64,000 nt of DNA, taken from contig DATLFG010000061.1 of NCBI GenBank assembly GCA_035524955.1, positions 6,454 through 70,453 on the forward strand, in the 5' to 3' direction. Position 1 is the stretch's first letter; every line of letters starts with the position of its first letter. The notes under the pieces were generated by a model, which was not told where the DNA came from, did no database searches, and saw nothing but the letters and a program-made list of their open reading frames with translations. A program made the translations under genes and the position numbers. This stretch comes from CAMLFJ01 sp035524955 (GTDB taxonomy: Bacteria; Methylomirabilota; Methylomirabilia; Rokubacteriales; CSP1-6). Positions 49,869 through 57,089 of this stretch are shown piece by piece.

Positions 49869-51482
49869 CTATCGCGAGCGGGCGCCGGGCGCGTAGAGGC
49901 GGGCGAAGTACTCGCGCACCATGCGGTCCGAGCTGAAGCGCTCCACCCCCATCCTGATCGAGGCCCGCATCATGGAGGTCCAGCGCGCCGAATCGGCGAA
50001 GGCGGGCAGGACCTCCCGCTCGAGCGTCTCGTAGAGCGAGCTCAGGTCGCGCGCGTCCGGATCCGCGGGGGTGGTCGCGTCGCCGATGGCCCAGCCGGTG
50101 ACGCCGTCCTCGCAGCCCTCGGGCCACCAACCGTCCAGCACCGAGAGGTTCAGCGCGCCGTTCATCGCCGCCTTCATCCCGGAGGTGCCGCTCGCTTCCA
50201 TCGGGCGGCGCGGGTTGTTCAGCCACACGTCGGCGCCGCGGGTGAGCAGGCGGCCCAGGGCCATGTCGTAGTCCTCGAGGAACGCCACGCTCTTCGGCCA
50301 CTGCCGCAGCTCGGCCACCAGCCGGGCGATCACCGCCTTGCCCTCGTGGTCCGCCGGATGCGCCTTGCCCGCGAAGAGGACCTGGACCCGGTGGCGCTTG
50401 ACCAGGGCCGCGAAGCGCTCCGGATCGCGCAGCAGCAGGTCCGGCCGCTTGTAGGTGGCGGCGCGCCGCGCGAAGCCGATGGTCGGCGCGGTCGGATCGA
50501 GCCGCGCCCCGGTGCGCGTCCGCACCTCCACGAGCAGCTCGGCCTTGAGCGCGCGCTTGGCCGCCAGCAGGCGCTCGTCGCTCGCCAGCGCGGCGGGGAT
50601 CCGCGGGTCCTGCCACGTGCCGGCGTGCACCCCGTTGGTGATGGCGATGATGGGCGCCGCGCCCTTCACGTGCGCCCACATGGCGCGGGCGGTCTCGCCG
50701 TGGAGCTGGGCCACCGCGTTGGCCAGGTGGGCCAGGCGCAGGCCGGCGACGGTCATGTTGAACGGGTCACCGCCCAGCTCGGTCAGCTCGCTCGGCACCA
50801 GCTCGCAACCGGCGCCGAGGCGGCGCAGGTCCGCGAGCGGGTGCACCTCGTTGCCCGCCGGGACAGGGGTGTGGGTGGTGAAGACGATGCGCTTGCGCGC
50901 GGCCAGCCACGCCTCCCGGAAGGTCTGTCCCGCCTCCATGCGGTCGGCGATCATCTCGATGCCCGCGAAGACGGCGTGCCCCTCGTTGAAGTGGTAGCGC
51001 TCGACCGGCAGGTGGAGCGCCCGCAGCGCCCGCACCCCGCCGATGCCGAGCAGCATCTCCTGGGCGATGCGGCAGTCCGGCTGGGGGTCGTAGAGGCGCC
51101 GGGTGATCCACAGGTCGCGCGGATCGGTGGGCTCGAGCAGGTAGAGCGGGGCGATCGCGTAGCGATCCACGCGCCAGACGCGGCACTCGACCTCGCGCGC
51201 CGCAACCCGCACACGCACGCGCGCGCCGGTATCGATGAGCCCGTCGGGCTTCTGCTCCGTCCACTCGTCGTAGGGATAGCCGTCGGCGCCGATGTGCTGG
51301 GAGGTATAGCCCTGACCCCAGCGGAGTCCGATGCCGACGACGGGCAGGCCGAGATCGCCCGCGGACTTCATGAAGTCGCCCGCGAGCACGCCGAGGCCTC
51401 CCGCGTAGGAGTGGAACTCCTCGTGCAGGCCGTACTCCATCGAGAAGTAGGCGACCAGGGGAGGGCGGGCCGGGGCGGTCAA
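49869..51482 (-). CDS. glgP: Alpha-glucan phosphorylase (GT35)
   Basis: A 537-residue glucan phosphorylase without the usual long N-terminal domain; it begins PPLVAYFSMEYGLHEEFHSY. Active-site landmarks: YAGGLGVLAGD, RYHFNEGHAVFAGIEM, TTHTPVPAGNE, FARRAATYKRPDLLL and the PLP lysine in EASGTSGMKAAMNGALNLS. It releases glucose-1-phosphate from alpha-1,4-glucan. No ATG or GTG fits the head; TTG 51482 is the best start, with TATGCT at 51504-51509 as -10. Length is near other short alpha-glucan phosphorylases. Confidence 0.9.
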   Translation of the reverse strand: MTAPARPPLVAYFSMEYGLHEEFHSYAGGLGVLAGDFMKSAGDLGLPVVGIGLRWGQGYTSQHIGADGYPYDEWTEQKPDGLIDTGARVRVRVAAREVECRVWRVDRYAIAPLYLLEPTDPRDLWITRRLYDPQPDCRIAQEMLLGIGGVRALRALHLPVERYHFNEGHAVFAGIEMIADRMEAGQTFREAWLAARKRIVFTTHTPVPAGNEVHPLADLRRLGAGCELVPSELTELGGDPFNMTVAGLRLAHLANAVAQLHGETARAMWAHVKGAAPIIAITNGVHAGTWQDPRIPAALASDERLLAAKRALKAELLVEVRTRTGARLDPTAPTIGFARRAATYKRPDLLLRDPERFAALVKRHRVQVLFAGKAHPADHEGKAVIARLVAELRQWPKSVAFLEDYDMALGRLLTRGADVWLNNPRRPMEASGTSGMKAAMNGALNLSVLDGWWPEGCEDGVTGWAIGDATTPADPDARDLSSLYETLEREVLPAFADSARWTSMMRASIRMGVERFSSDRMVREYFARLYAPGARSR

Positions 51483-51598
51483 CGGAGCGGTCTCACATCT
51501 TCGAGCATACAACGGGGCGGGCCGAGGGGGTCTCCGCGAAACCGTGTCTTCTGCGCGCCGCCGAAGCGGCCCGCCCCACCCCCTCGCGAGGAGGCGAG

Positions 51599-52864
51599 TC
51601 ATCTCCGGGGTCGCCACTGCCCGGTGATGAGCCTCGCGCCGCGCTGGAAGCTGAGATAGGCCCAGGCCCACTCGAAGAGGACGAGAAAGCGGTTGCGGAA
51701 GCCGATCAGGAACATGATGTGCACGAAGAGCCACGCGAGCCACGCCGGGAGGCCGTGGAGCTGGAGGCGCCCGACCACCGCGACCGCGGCGGCGCGGCCG
51801 ATGGTGGCCATGCTGCCCCGGTCGCGGTAGCGGAAGGGCCGGGTGGGCAGGCCGGCGAGGCGCCGCCGCACGTTCGCGGCGGCGGTCCGCCCCTGCTGGA
51901 TGGCCACCGGGGCCAGACCCGGGAGCGGGTGCCCGTCGGGTCCGGGGAAGGCGGACATGTCGCCGATGGCGAAGACCATGCCGTGGCCGGGGACCGAGAG
52001 ATCCGGCTCCACCAGGACCCGGCCCGCGCGATCGAGCGGGACCCCCAGCGAGCGCGTGAGAGGCGAGGCGGCCACGCCCGCCGCCCACAGCACCGTGCGC
52101 GTGCGGATCTGCTCGCCGCCGAGCCAGACCGCGTCGGGCGTCACCCGCGTGACCGGCGCGCCGGTGCGCACCTCCACGCCGATGCGGGCCAGGGCGGCAC
52201 CCGCGCGGGCGGACAGCGGCGCGGGAAAGCCGGCGAGCAGCCGCGGCCCGGCTTCGACGAGGACGATGCGCGCCTTCGTCGGATCGATGAGCCGGAAGTC
52301 CCGCGCGATGGTCTCGCGCGAGATCTCCGCGAGCGCGCCCGCGAGCTCCACGCCGGTCGGCCCACCGCCGATGACGACGGAGGTCAGCAGCGCCCGCTGC
52401 TCGGCCCCGTCCCGCTCGCGCTCCGCGTCCTCGTAGGCGAGCAGCACGCGGCGGCGGATCTCGAGCGCATCCTCCAGGCTCTTGAGGCTCGGGGCCAGCT
52501 CCTCCCAGTCGTCGTGGCCGAAGTAGGAGTTGCCCGCCCCCGCGGCCAGGACGAGCGCGTCGTAGATCAGCTCGCCTTCGTCCAGGATCACGCGCCGGCC
52601 GGCCAGGTCCACCGACCGGACCTCGGCGAGCAACACCGTGACGTTGGCCGCGGATCTCAGGATGGAGCGCAGCGGCGTCGCGATGTCGGAGGGGTTGAGC
52701 GCGGCGGTGGCGACCTGGTAGAGCAGAGGCTGGAAGAGGTGGTGGTTGCGCCGATCGAGGAGCGTGACCCGCGCCCAGCTCCGCGCGAGCGACCGCGCGG
52801 CGTAGAGCCCGCCGAATCCGCCGCCGACGATGACCACGTGCGGACGCCGCGCCGGGTCGCTCAC
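51599..52864 (-). CDS. NAD(P)/FAD-dependent oxidoreductase, NDH-2 type
   Basis: A 421-residue flavoprotein: VVIVGGGFGGLYAARSLA (FAD), VVIGGGPTGVELAGALAE (NAD), VFAIGDMSAF (second FAD contact) and a C-terminal amphipathic/hydrophobic stretch (LAWLFVHIMFLIGFRNR) that should attach it to the membrane. The family is type II NADH dehydrogenase, passing electrons from NADH to quinone without proton pumping. GTG 52864 lies six bases after a weak -10 (GAAGAT), so the message may be leaderless. Confidence 0.9.
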   Translation of the reverse strand: MSDPARRPHVVIVGGGFGGLYAARSLARSWARVTLLDRRNHHLFQPLLYQVATAALNPSDIATPLRSILRSAANVTVLLAEVRSVDLAGRRVILDEGELIYDALVLAAGAGNSYFGHDDWEELAPSLKSLEDALEIRRRVLLAYEDAERERDGAEQRALLTSVVIGGGPTGVELAGALAEISRETIARDFRLIDPTKARIVLVEAGPRLLAGFPAPLSARAGAALARIGVEVRTGAPVTRVTPDAVWLGGEQIRTRTVLWAAGVAASPLTRSLGVPLDRAGRVLVEPDLSVPGHGMVFAIGDMSAFPGPDGHPLPGLAPVAIQQGRTAAANVRRRLAGLPTRPFRYRDRGSMATIGRAAAVAVVGRLQLHGLPAWLAWLFVHIMFLIGFRNRFLVLFEWAWAYLSFQRGARLITGQWRPRR

Positions 52865-52870
52865 GCGGCC

Positions 52871-52931
52871 ATCTTCCGAGGGCGGGGGAGGGGTGTCAAC
52901 CCTTGACAGGACGCGGGGTTGGCCATAGGGT
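52871..52931. promoter_or_regulatory. Back-to-back divergent promoters with palindromic -35 boxes
   Basis: TGTCAA (52894-52899), CCC, TTGACA (52903-52908): the two strands have perfect -35 hexamers three bases apart. Plus strand: 17-nt spacer to TAGGGT (52926-52931), serving the partner/UGSC operon. Minus strand: 17-nt spacer to GAAGAT (52871-52876), serving the NDH-2 gene. RNA polymerase cannot occupy both at once. Confidence 0.6.
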
Positions 52932-52986
52932 GACTCGGACGGACCGGGCATCGCGCCGTGAACCGCAGCAACCGAGGACGAAGGGG

Positions 52987-54030
52987 ATGACCACGCAGAT
53001 CACCTCCCAGCGGTACGCCGTCGAGGACTTCCACGAGGCCATCGAGCTCTGCTACCAGCGGGGGTGGACCGACGGGCTGCCGGTCGTGCCGCCCACGGAG
53101 CCGGCGGTGCGCGCCATGCTGGACGCGGTCGGGCTCGAGCCCGCCGCCCAGGTGGCCTTCATCACGAATCGCCAGGTGGCGATCAGCGCCGAGAAGGTGG
53201 CGATCAACGCGGTGATGGCGGGCTGCCGGCCCGAGCACATGCCGGTGGTGCTCGCAGCGGTCGAGGGCATCTCCGACCCGCGCTGGGGCTATCACGGACC
53301 GGCCACCTCCACCGCCGGCGCGGGCGTGCTGATGATCGTCAACGGCCCCATCGGGCGGCGCCTCGACTTCAACTGCGGCGACAACCTCTTCGGGCCGGGC
53401 TGGCGCTCCAACGCCACCGTCGGCCGCGCGGTGCGCCTGGTGATGCGCAACGTGATCGGCACGATTCCGGGGCGCCTCGATCGCGGCACGGTGGGTCACC
53501 CCGGCAAGTACACCTACGTGATCGCGGAGAACGAAGCGGAGAGCCCCTGGACGCCGCTTCACGCGGAACGGGGCTGCCGGCCGGAGGACAGCGCGGTGAC
53601 CGTGATGGCGGCGCTGGGGCCGCACCAGGTCTACAATCAGCTGTCGGGTACCGCGGAGGGTGTCCTGGGAACCATGTGCGACGCCATGCGCTACCCCGGC
53701 ATGGCGGGCCAGCCCAACTACTGCGTGGTGCTGGCGGGCGAGCACATGCGGACGATCGCGGCGGACGGCTGGTCCAAGTCCGACATTCGCAAGTACATCT
53801 TCGAGCACACCACGAACACGATCGCCCATCTCAAGCGGACCGCCCGGCTGCCCGGCGCGATCAGGCCCGAGGACGAGACCGCGACCCGGCCTCTCGTGCT
53901 GACCCCGGATGATATCCTGGTGGTGGCCGCGGGTGGCCGCGCCGGCTCGTTCTCGTGCTACATCCCGGGCTGGGCGAGCCGTACCTCGTCGCAGGCGGTG
54001 ACCACGGTGATCAAAGAGAGGAGAGCATGA
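52987..54030 (+). CDS. Partner protein of the UGSC selenoprotein (unknown function)
   Basis: A 347-residue soluble protein I cannot name by function. Conserved with the C-terminal two thirds of the fusion at 48254: RGWTDGLPVVPPT, EKVAINAVMAGCRPEHMPVV, MIVNGPIGRRL, HPGKYTYVIAENEAESPW, DGWSKSDIRKY and DDILVVAAGGRAGSF. The glycine-rich turns and acidic/aromatic blocks look like an enzyme with a nucleotide-like or metal pocket, but this is a guess. No cysteine pair stands out. Its TGA overlaps the ATG of the UGSC gene (ATGA), and a sigma-70-type promoter lies upstream. Confidence 0.85.
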   Translation: MTTQITSQRYAVEDFHEAIELCYQRGWTDGLPVVPPTEPAVRAMLDAVGLEPAAQVAFITNRQVAISAEKVAINAVMAGCRPEHMPVVLAAVEGISDPRWGYHGPATSTAGAGVLMIVNGPIGRRLDFNCGDNLFGPGWRSNATVGRAVRLVMRNVIGTIPGRLDRGTVGHPGKYTYVIAENEAESPWTPLHAERGCRPEDSAVTVMAALGPHQVYNQLSGTAEGVLGTMCDAMRYPGMAGQPNYCVVLAGEHMRTIAADGWSKSDIRKYIFEHTTNTIAHLKRTARLPGAIRPEDETATRPLVLTPDDILVVAAGGRAGSFSCYIPGWASRTSSQAVTTVIKERRA

Positions 54031-54569
54031 TGGCGAGCTTCGAGATCCTGGATCCGACGGTCGAGCCCCGGCGCCAGCCGCTGACCTACGTGGCGCGGCC
54101 GGACTCGCTCACGGGCAAGCGCGTCGGCCTGGTGGAGAACACCAAGTACAACTCGGACAAGCTCCTGCAGAAGATCGGCGACATCCTGAAGCAGGAGTAC
54201 GGGGCCGCCGAGACCCGGATGTGGCGCAAGCACAACTCCGGGGTGCCCGCGCATGCGGAGATCATCGAGGAGGCCAAGCGTACCGTCGACGTCGTCGTCG
54301 CCGGCATCGGCGACTGAGGGTCCTGCTCGTCGGGCAGTGTGCTCGACGGAATCGTGTTCGAGAAGGTCGGCCTCCCGGCCGCGTCCATCGTCACCGACGT
54401 GTTCGAGGGCACCGGCCACGCCATGGCCCAGTCCTGGGGCGTCCCCGAGTATCGCTTCCTGGCCCTGCCGCATCCCATCGCTAATCTGACCGAGGCCGAC
54501 CTCGACGCCCGCGCCCGCGCCATCGCGCCCGAAGTCGTCCGACTGCTCCTGAAAGGCCAGGAAGGCTAA
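54027..54569 (+). CDS. UGSC-family selenoprotein (in-frame UGA)
   Basis: Reading UGA 54315-54317 as selenocysteine gives 180 residues, with Sec97 in VAGIGDUGSCSSGSVLDG. The frame after UGA continues with LPAASIVTDVFEGTGHAMAQ and LALPHPIANLTEADLDA to TAA 54567. UGSC proteins are known from metagenome selenoproteome surveys; their reaction is not. The motif Sec-Gly-Ser-Cys resembles the Sec-x-x-Cys of redox selenoproteins and the UGTC of glycine reductase component B. GAGAGGAG precedes ATG 54027/54030. It is coupled to the partner gene. A hairpin follows the UGA at the right distance. Confidence 0.92.
54328..54348 (+). promoter_or_regulatory. Bacterial SECIS hairpin of the UGSC gene
   Basis: CGTCGGGCA (54328-54336) pairs with TGCTCGACG (54340-54348), nine pairs including one G-U, loop GTG with the G 20 bases after the UGA. 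Same geometry as in the fusion gene although only about half the stem bases are the same. Confidence 0.85.
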
Positions 54570-54595
54570 GCAGGCGAACGGGTATCCGCGAGCTT

Positions 54596-54755
54596 GAAGA
54601 AGTAAACGGGTGTCCGCCGACGGGGGGAGTGCGGGGGCCATCTCGGGGTCCCCGCAGCTGGAGAGCCTGAAGAAGTAACCGGGTGTCCGCCATCTGGGGG
54701 AGTGCGGGGGCCATCTCGGGGCCCCCGCAGCTGAAGGGCCTGAAGAACGAGACGA
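54596..54755. repeat. 73-bp tandem repeats with strong hairpins after the UGSC operon
   Basis: Two full 73-base units (54596-54668, 54669-54741) and a partial third that runs into the yheT start; a partial copy also precedes. Each full unit contains a nine-pair hairpin (GCGGGGGCC 54631-54639 with GGTCCCCGC 54647-54655; GCGGGGGCC 54704-54712 with GGCCCCCGC 54720-54728); the T in the first is a G-U pair, so pairing is kept. No T-run follows. Transcript-end or processing role is plausible. Confidence 0.85.
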
Positions 54756-55733
54756 ATGTCCGCGGACCCTGACTACCGCCCTCCGTTCTGGTATCGAGGC
54801 CGACACCTCCAGACGCTATGGGGGCCGCTGCTCCGCAGCTGGCCGCGGCCTCCCCTGCGCCGCGAGCGCCTGCACACGCCGGACGGCGACTTCCTCGACC
54901 TGGACTGGCTCGTGGGCGCCCCCGAGCAGGGCCCGCTGCTCGTCATCCTCCACGGCCTCGAGGGCTCGGCCCGATCCCACTACGCGCGCGGCCTGTTGCG
55001 GGGCGCGGGGGTCCTCGGCTGGCGGGCCGCGGTCATGCACTTCCGCTCGTGCAGCGGCGAGGTCAACCGGCTGCCGAAGCTCTATCATTCGGGCGAGACG
55101 TCGGATCTCGAGTGGGTGATCGGCGAGCTCGCCAAGCGGGAGCGCGCGCCGCGCATCGGCCTGGTGGGCGTCTCCCTCGGCGGCAACGTCGCGCTCAAGT
55201 GGCTCGGCGAGCAGGGGGACGCGGCCCCGGCCGAGATCCGGGCGGCGGCTGCCATCTCGACCCCGTTCGACCTGGCCGCCTGCGCCCGCGTGCTCGACCG
55301 CGGGTTCAACCGCGCGGTCTACACCGGGAGCTTCCTGCGTACCATGAAGGCCAAGATCCGTGCCAAGCGGCACCTCTACGACGGCCGCGTGGACGTGGCC
55401 GCCGCGCTCCGGGCGCACACCTTCACGGAATACGATCGATTCTTCACGGCCCCGATCAACGGGTTCGCCGACGAGGGGGACTACTGGGTGCGGGCGAGCA
55501 GCGCCCCGTATCTCGATCGCATCCGCCGCCCCACGCTCCTGATCAACGCGATCAACGATCCGTTCATGCCGGCCGCGTGCCTGCCTACCACGGTGGTGGA
55601 GCGCTCGCCCTGGCTCGAGGCGGCCTTCGTCGCCGAGGGCGGGCACGTGGGGTTCCTCGACGGAGCGCTCGGGCGCGCCTCGTGGGCGGAGCGCCGCGCC
55701 CTCGCCTTCCTGGAGCGCCATCTGCTACGATGA
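54756..55733 (+). CDS. YheT-family alpha/beta hydrolase
   Basis: A 325-residue hydrolase opening YRPPFWYRGRHLQTLWGPLL, the YheT/ABHD1-3 family head. HGLEGSARSHYARGLL is the oxyanion region, GVSLGGNVALKWLGE the nucleophile elbow (Ser), NDPFMP the acid and GGHVGF the catalytic His. Related enzymes act on lipids and esters. ATG 54756 lies inside the degenerate third copy of the 73-bp repeat and has no ribosome site. Its stop overlaps the next small gene (ATGA). Confidence 0.9.
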   Translation: MSADPDYRPPFWYRGRHLQTLWGPLLRSWPRPPLRRERLHTPDGDFLDLDWLVGAPEQGPLLVILHGLEGSARSHYARGLLRGAGVLGWRAAVMHFRSCSGEVNRLPKLYHSGETSDLEWVIGELAKRERAPRIGLVGVSLGGNVALKWLGEQGDAAPAEIRAAAAISTPFDLAACARVLDRGFNRAVYTGSFLRTMKAKIRAKRHLYDGRVDVAAALRAHTFTEYDRFFTAPINGFADEGDYWVRASSAPYLDRIRRPTLLINAINDPFMPAACLPTTVVERSPWLEAAFVAEGGHVGFLDGALGRASWAERRALAFLERHLLR

Positions 55734-55849
55734 CCGCCGTGCTGCGACGGATGATCGGGCGGTGGGTGTTCCGGAACTGCGGCCGGCACGGCTACGACGA
55801 GGGGGTGCGCGGTCACACCGAGATGCTGCTGGAGGTGGCGGCCGCGTGA
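55730..55849 (+). CDS. Small basic protein (39 residues)
   Basis: MTAVLRRMIGRWVFRNCGRH and a tail ending HTEMLLEVAAA. Start overlaps the YheT stop (ATGA) and its stop overlaps the GNAT start (TGATG), so it is well embedded in the operon. No family recognised; it could be a real small protein or serve to couple translation. Confidence 0.5.
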   Translation: MTAVLRRMIGRWVFRNCGRHGYDEGVRGHTEMLLEVAAA

Positions 55850-56334
55850 TGGCAAGCGGGGCGCTGGTGATCCGGCGGGGCACCGAGCGGGACGTGCCCA
55901 CCATCCTGACGCTGATCCGCGGCCTCGCCGAGTACGAGCGCCTCGCGCACGAGGTGGAGGCCACGCCCGCGCGGGTCCGGGCTCACGGCTTCGGGCGCCG
56001 GCGCTACTTCGAGACGATCATCTGCCGGCGGGGCGGCAAGCCGGTGGGCTTCGCGCTCTACTTCTTCACGTACTCCACGTTCCTCGCCCGGCCGACGCTC
56101 TACCTCGAGGATCTCTTCGTGCTGCCCGACGAGCGGGGCACCGGGGCGGGGAAGGCGCTGCTCCGGGCCCTGGCGCGCATCGCGGTCCGGCGCGGGTGCG
56201 GGCGTCTGGAGTGGGCGGTGCTCGACTGGAACCGGCCCGCGATCGGCTTCTACAAGCGCCTGGGCGCGAAGCTGCGCCGGCAGTGGATCCTCACGCGGCT
56301 CACGGGGGCCCCGCTGCGCCGCCTGGCGCGCTGA
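55849..56334 (+). CDS. GNAT-family N-acetyltransferase
   Basis: A 161-residue acetyltransferase: IRRGTERDVPTILTLIRGLA at the N-terminus, LYLEDLFVLPDERGTGAGKALL (acetyl-CoA pyrophosphate loop, RGTGAG) and WAVLDWNRPAIGFYKRLGAK (motif B). The pattern is that of diamine/spermidine acetyltransferases (SAT-like), but the substrate is not certain. Part of the yheT transcription unit. Confidence 0.9.
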   Translation: MASGALVIRRGTERDVPTILTLIRGLAEYERLAHEVEATPARVRAHGFGRRRYFETIICRRGGKPVGFALYFFTYSTFLARPTLYLEDLFVLPDERGTGAGKALLRALARIAVRRGCGRLEWAVLDWNRPAIGFYKRLGAKLRRQWILTRLTGAPLRRLAR

Positions 56335-56380
56335 GGGCAACCTCGACGGCGCTGCGGGTGGCCGCGACGAGGATCGCCGA

Positions 56381-56896
56381 ATGATCATCCGCTCCGCCCT
56401 CGCGTGCTCGCTCCTGGTCCTGATAGCCGCCACGCCGCTTCCGGCGTCCGCGCAGTCCATCACGTGCCCGCCCGGCAGCACGCGCGGCGGCACCGAGAAC
56501 GAGGCCGGGAAGTTCCACTGGTGCGAGCAGGCCACGCCCGCCGGGCCGGTCCGCCAGGGCCCGATGGTGGGCTTCCATCCCAACGGCCGGCGCAGCTTCG
56601 AGCTCAACTTCGTGGACGGCTCCCCCCGCGGGGCCATCCGCGCCTGGTACGAGGGGGGCCAGCCGAGCATGACCGGGGAGACGCGGCCGGACAACGGCAC
56701 GCTCGTCCTCTGGGACGAGCGCGGTCGGAAGCGGGCCCAGGTGGACGTGCGCGACCGGCAGGTCGTGACGCGCGCCTGGGACGGGGAGGGGCGCGAGGAG
56801 CGCTACGAGGAGGTGAAGCTCGCGAAGGTGATGCCCACCAACCGGAACCTGGTGCTCATCATGCAGCTCTGGGCGGTGGGTATCGGCATCCAGTAG
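56381..56896 (+). CDS. Exported YwqK/MORN-repeat-like protein
   Basis: A 171-residue protein with a signal peptide (LACSLLVLIAATPLPASAQ) and several short strand repeats of the YwqK/MORN type: GPMVGFHPNGRRSFELNFVD, then GAIRAWYEGGQPSM and GTLVLWDERGRKRAQ. Two cysteines (CPPG, WCEQ) may form a disulfide. Such repeats appear in antitoxin-like and surface proteins; role unknown here. A gap of 46 bases separates it from the GNAT gene. Confidence 0.72.
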   Translation: MIIRSALACSLLVLIAATPLPASAQSITCPPGSTRGGTENEAGKFHWCEQATPAGPVRQGPMVGFHPNGRRSFELNFVDGSPRGAIRAWYEGGQPSMTGETRPDNGTLVLWDERGRKRAQVDVRDRQVVTRAWDGEGREERYEEVKLAKVMPTNRNLVLIMQLWAVGIGIQ

Positions 56897-56902
56897 CCCG
56901 CC

Positions 56903-57089
56903 TCACGCGTCGGAGCCTCCCGTGATCGAGGGCGTGGGCGCGCGGCGTCCGAGGAGCCGCGCGAGCCAGAGCCGCGGGGTGACGCGGGTGGAGAGGTCGT
57001 CGAGCGTGCAGCACCGGGCCGACCTTGGCGTGCTCGGCGAACACCGTGAAGGCCCGGTCGTCGTCGTGACAGGCGGTCGGTCACCTCAT
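56903..57089 (-). pseudogene. Broken small gene after the amidase
   Basis: ATG 57089 or GTG 57082 overlaps the amidase stop region. Sense moves between frames: HDDDRAFTVFAEHAKVGPVL in one and TLDDLSTRVTPRLWLARLLG then RRAPTPSITGGSDA and TGA 56903 in another. Two single-base shifts would restore one ~60-residue protein. I do not recognise it. A UGA as third codon after ATG 57089 is not read as selenocysteine because no hairpin follows. Confidence 0.45.

Noticed and set aside
57081..57089. UGA as third codon after ATG 57089 as a fourth selenocysteine
   Set aside because: No hairpin at the right distance, no redox motif, and the downstream frame is broken.
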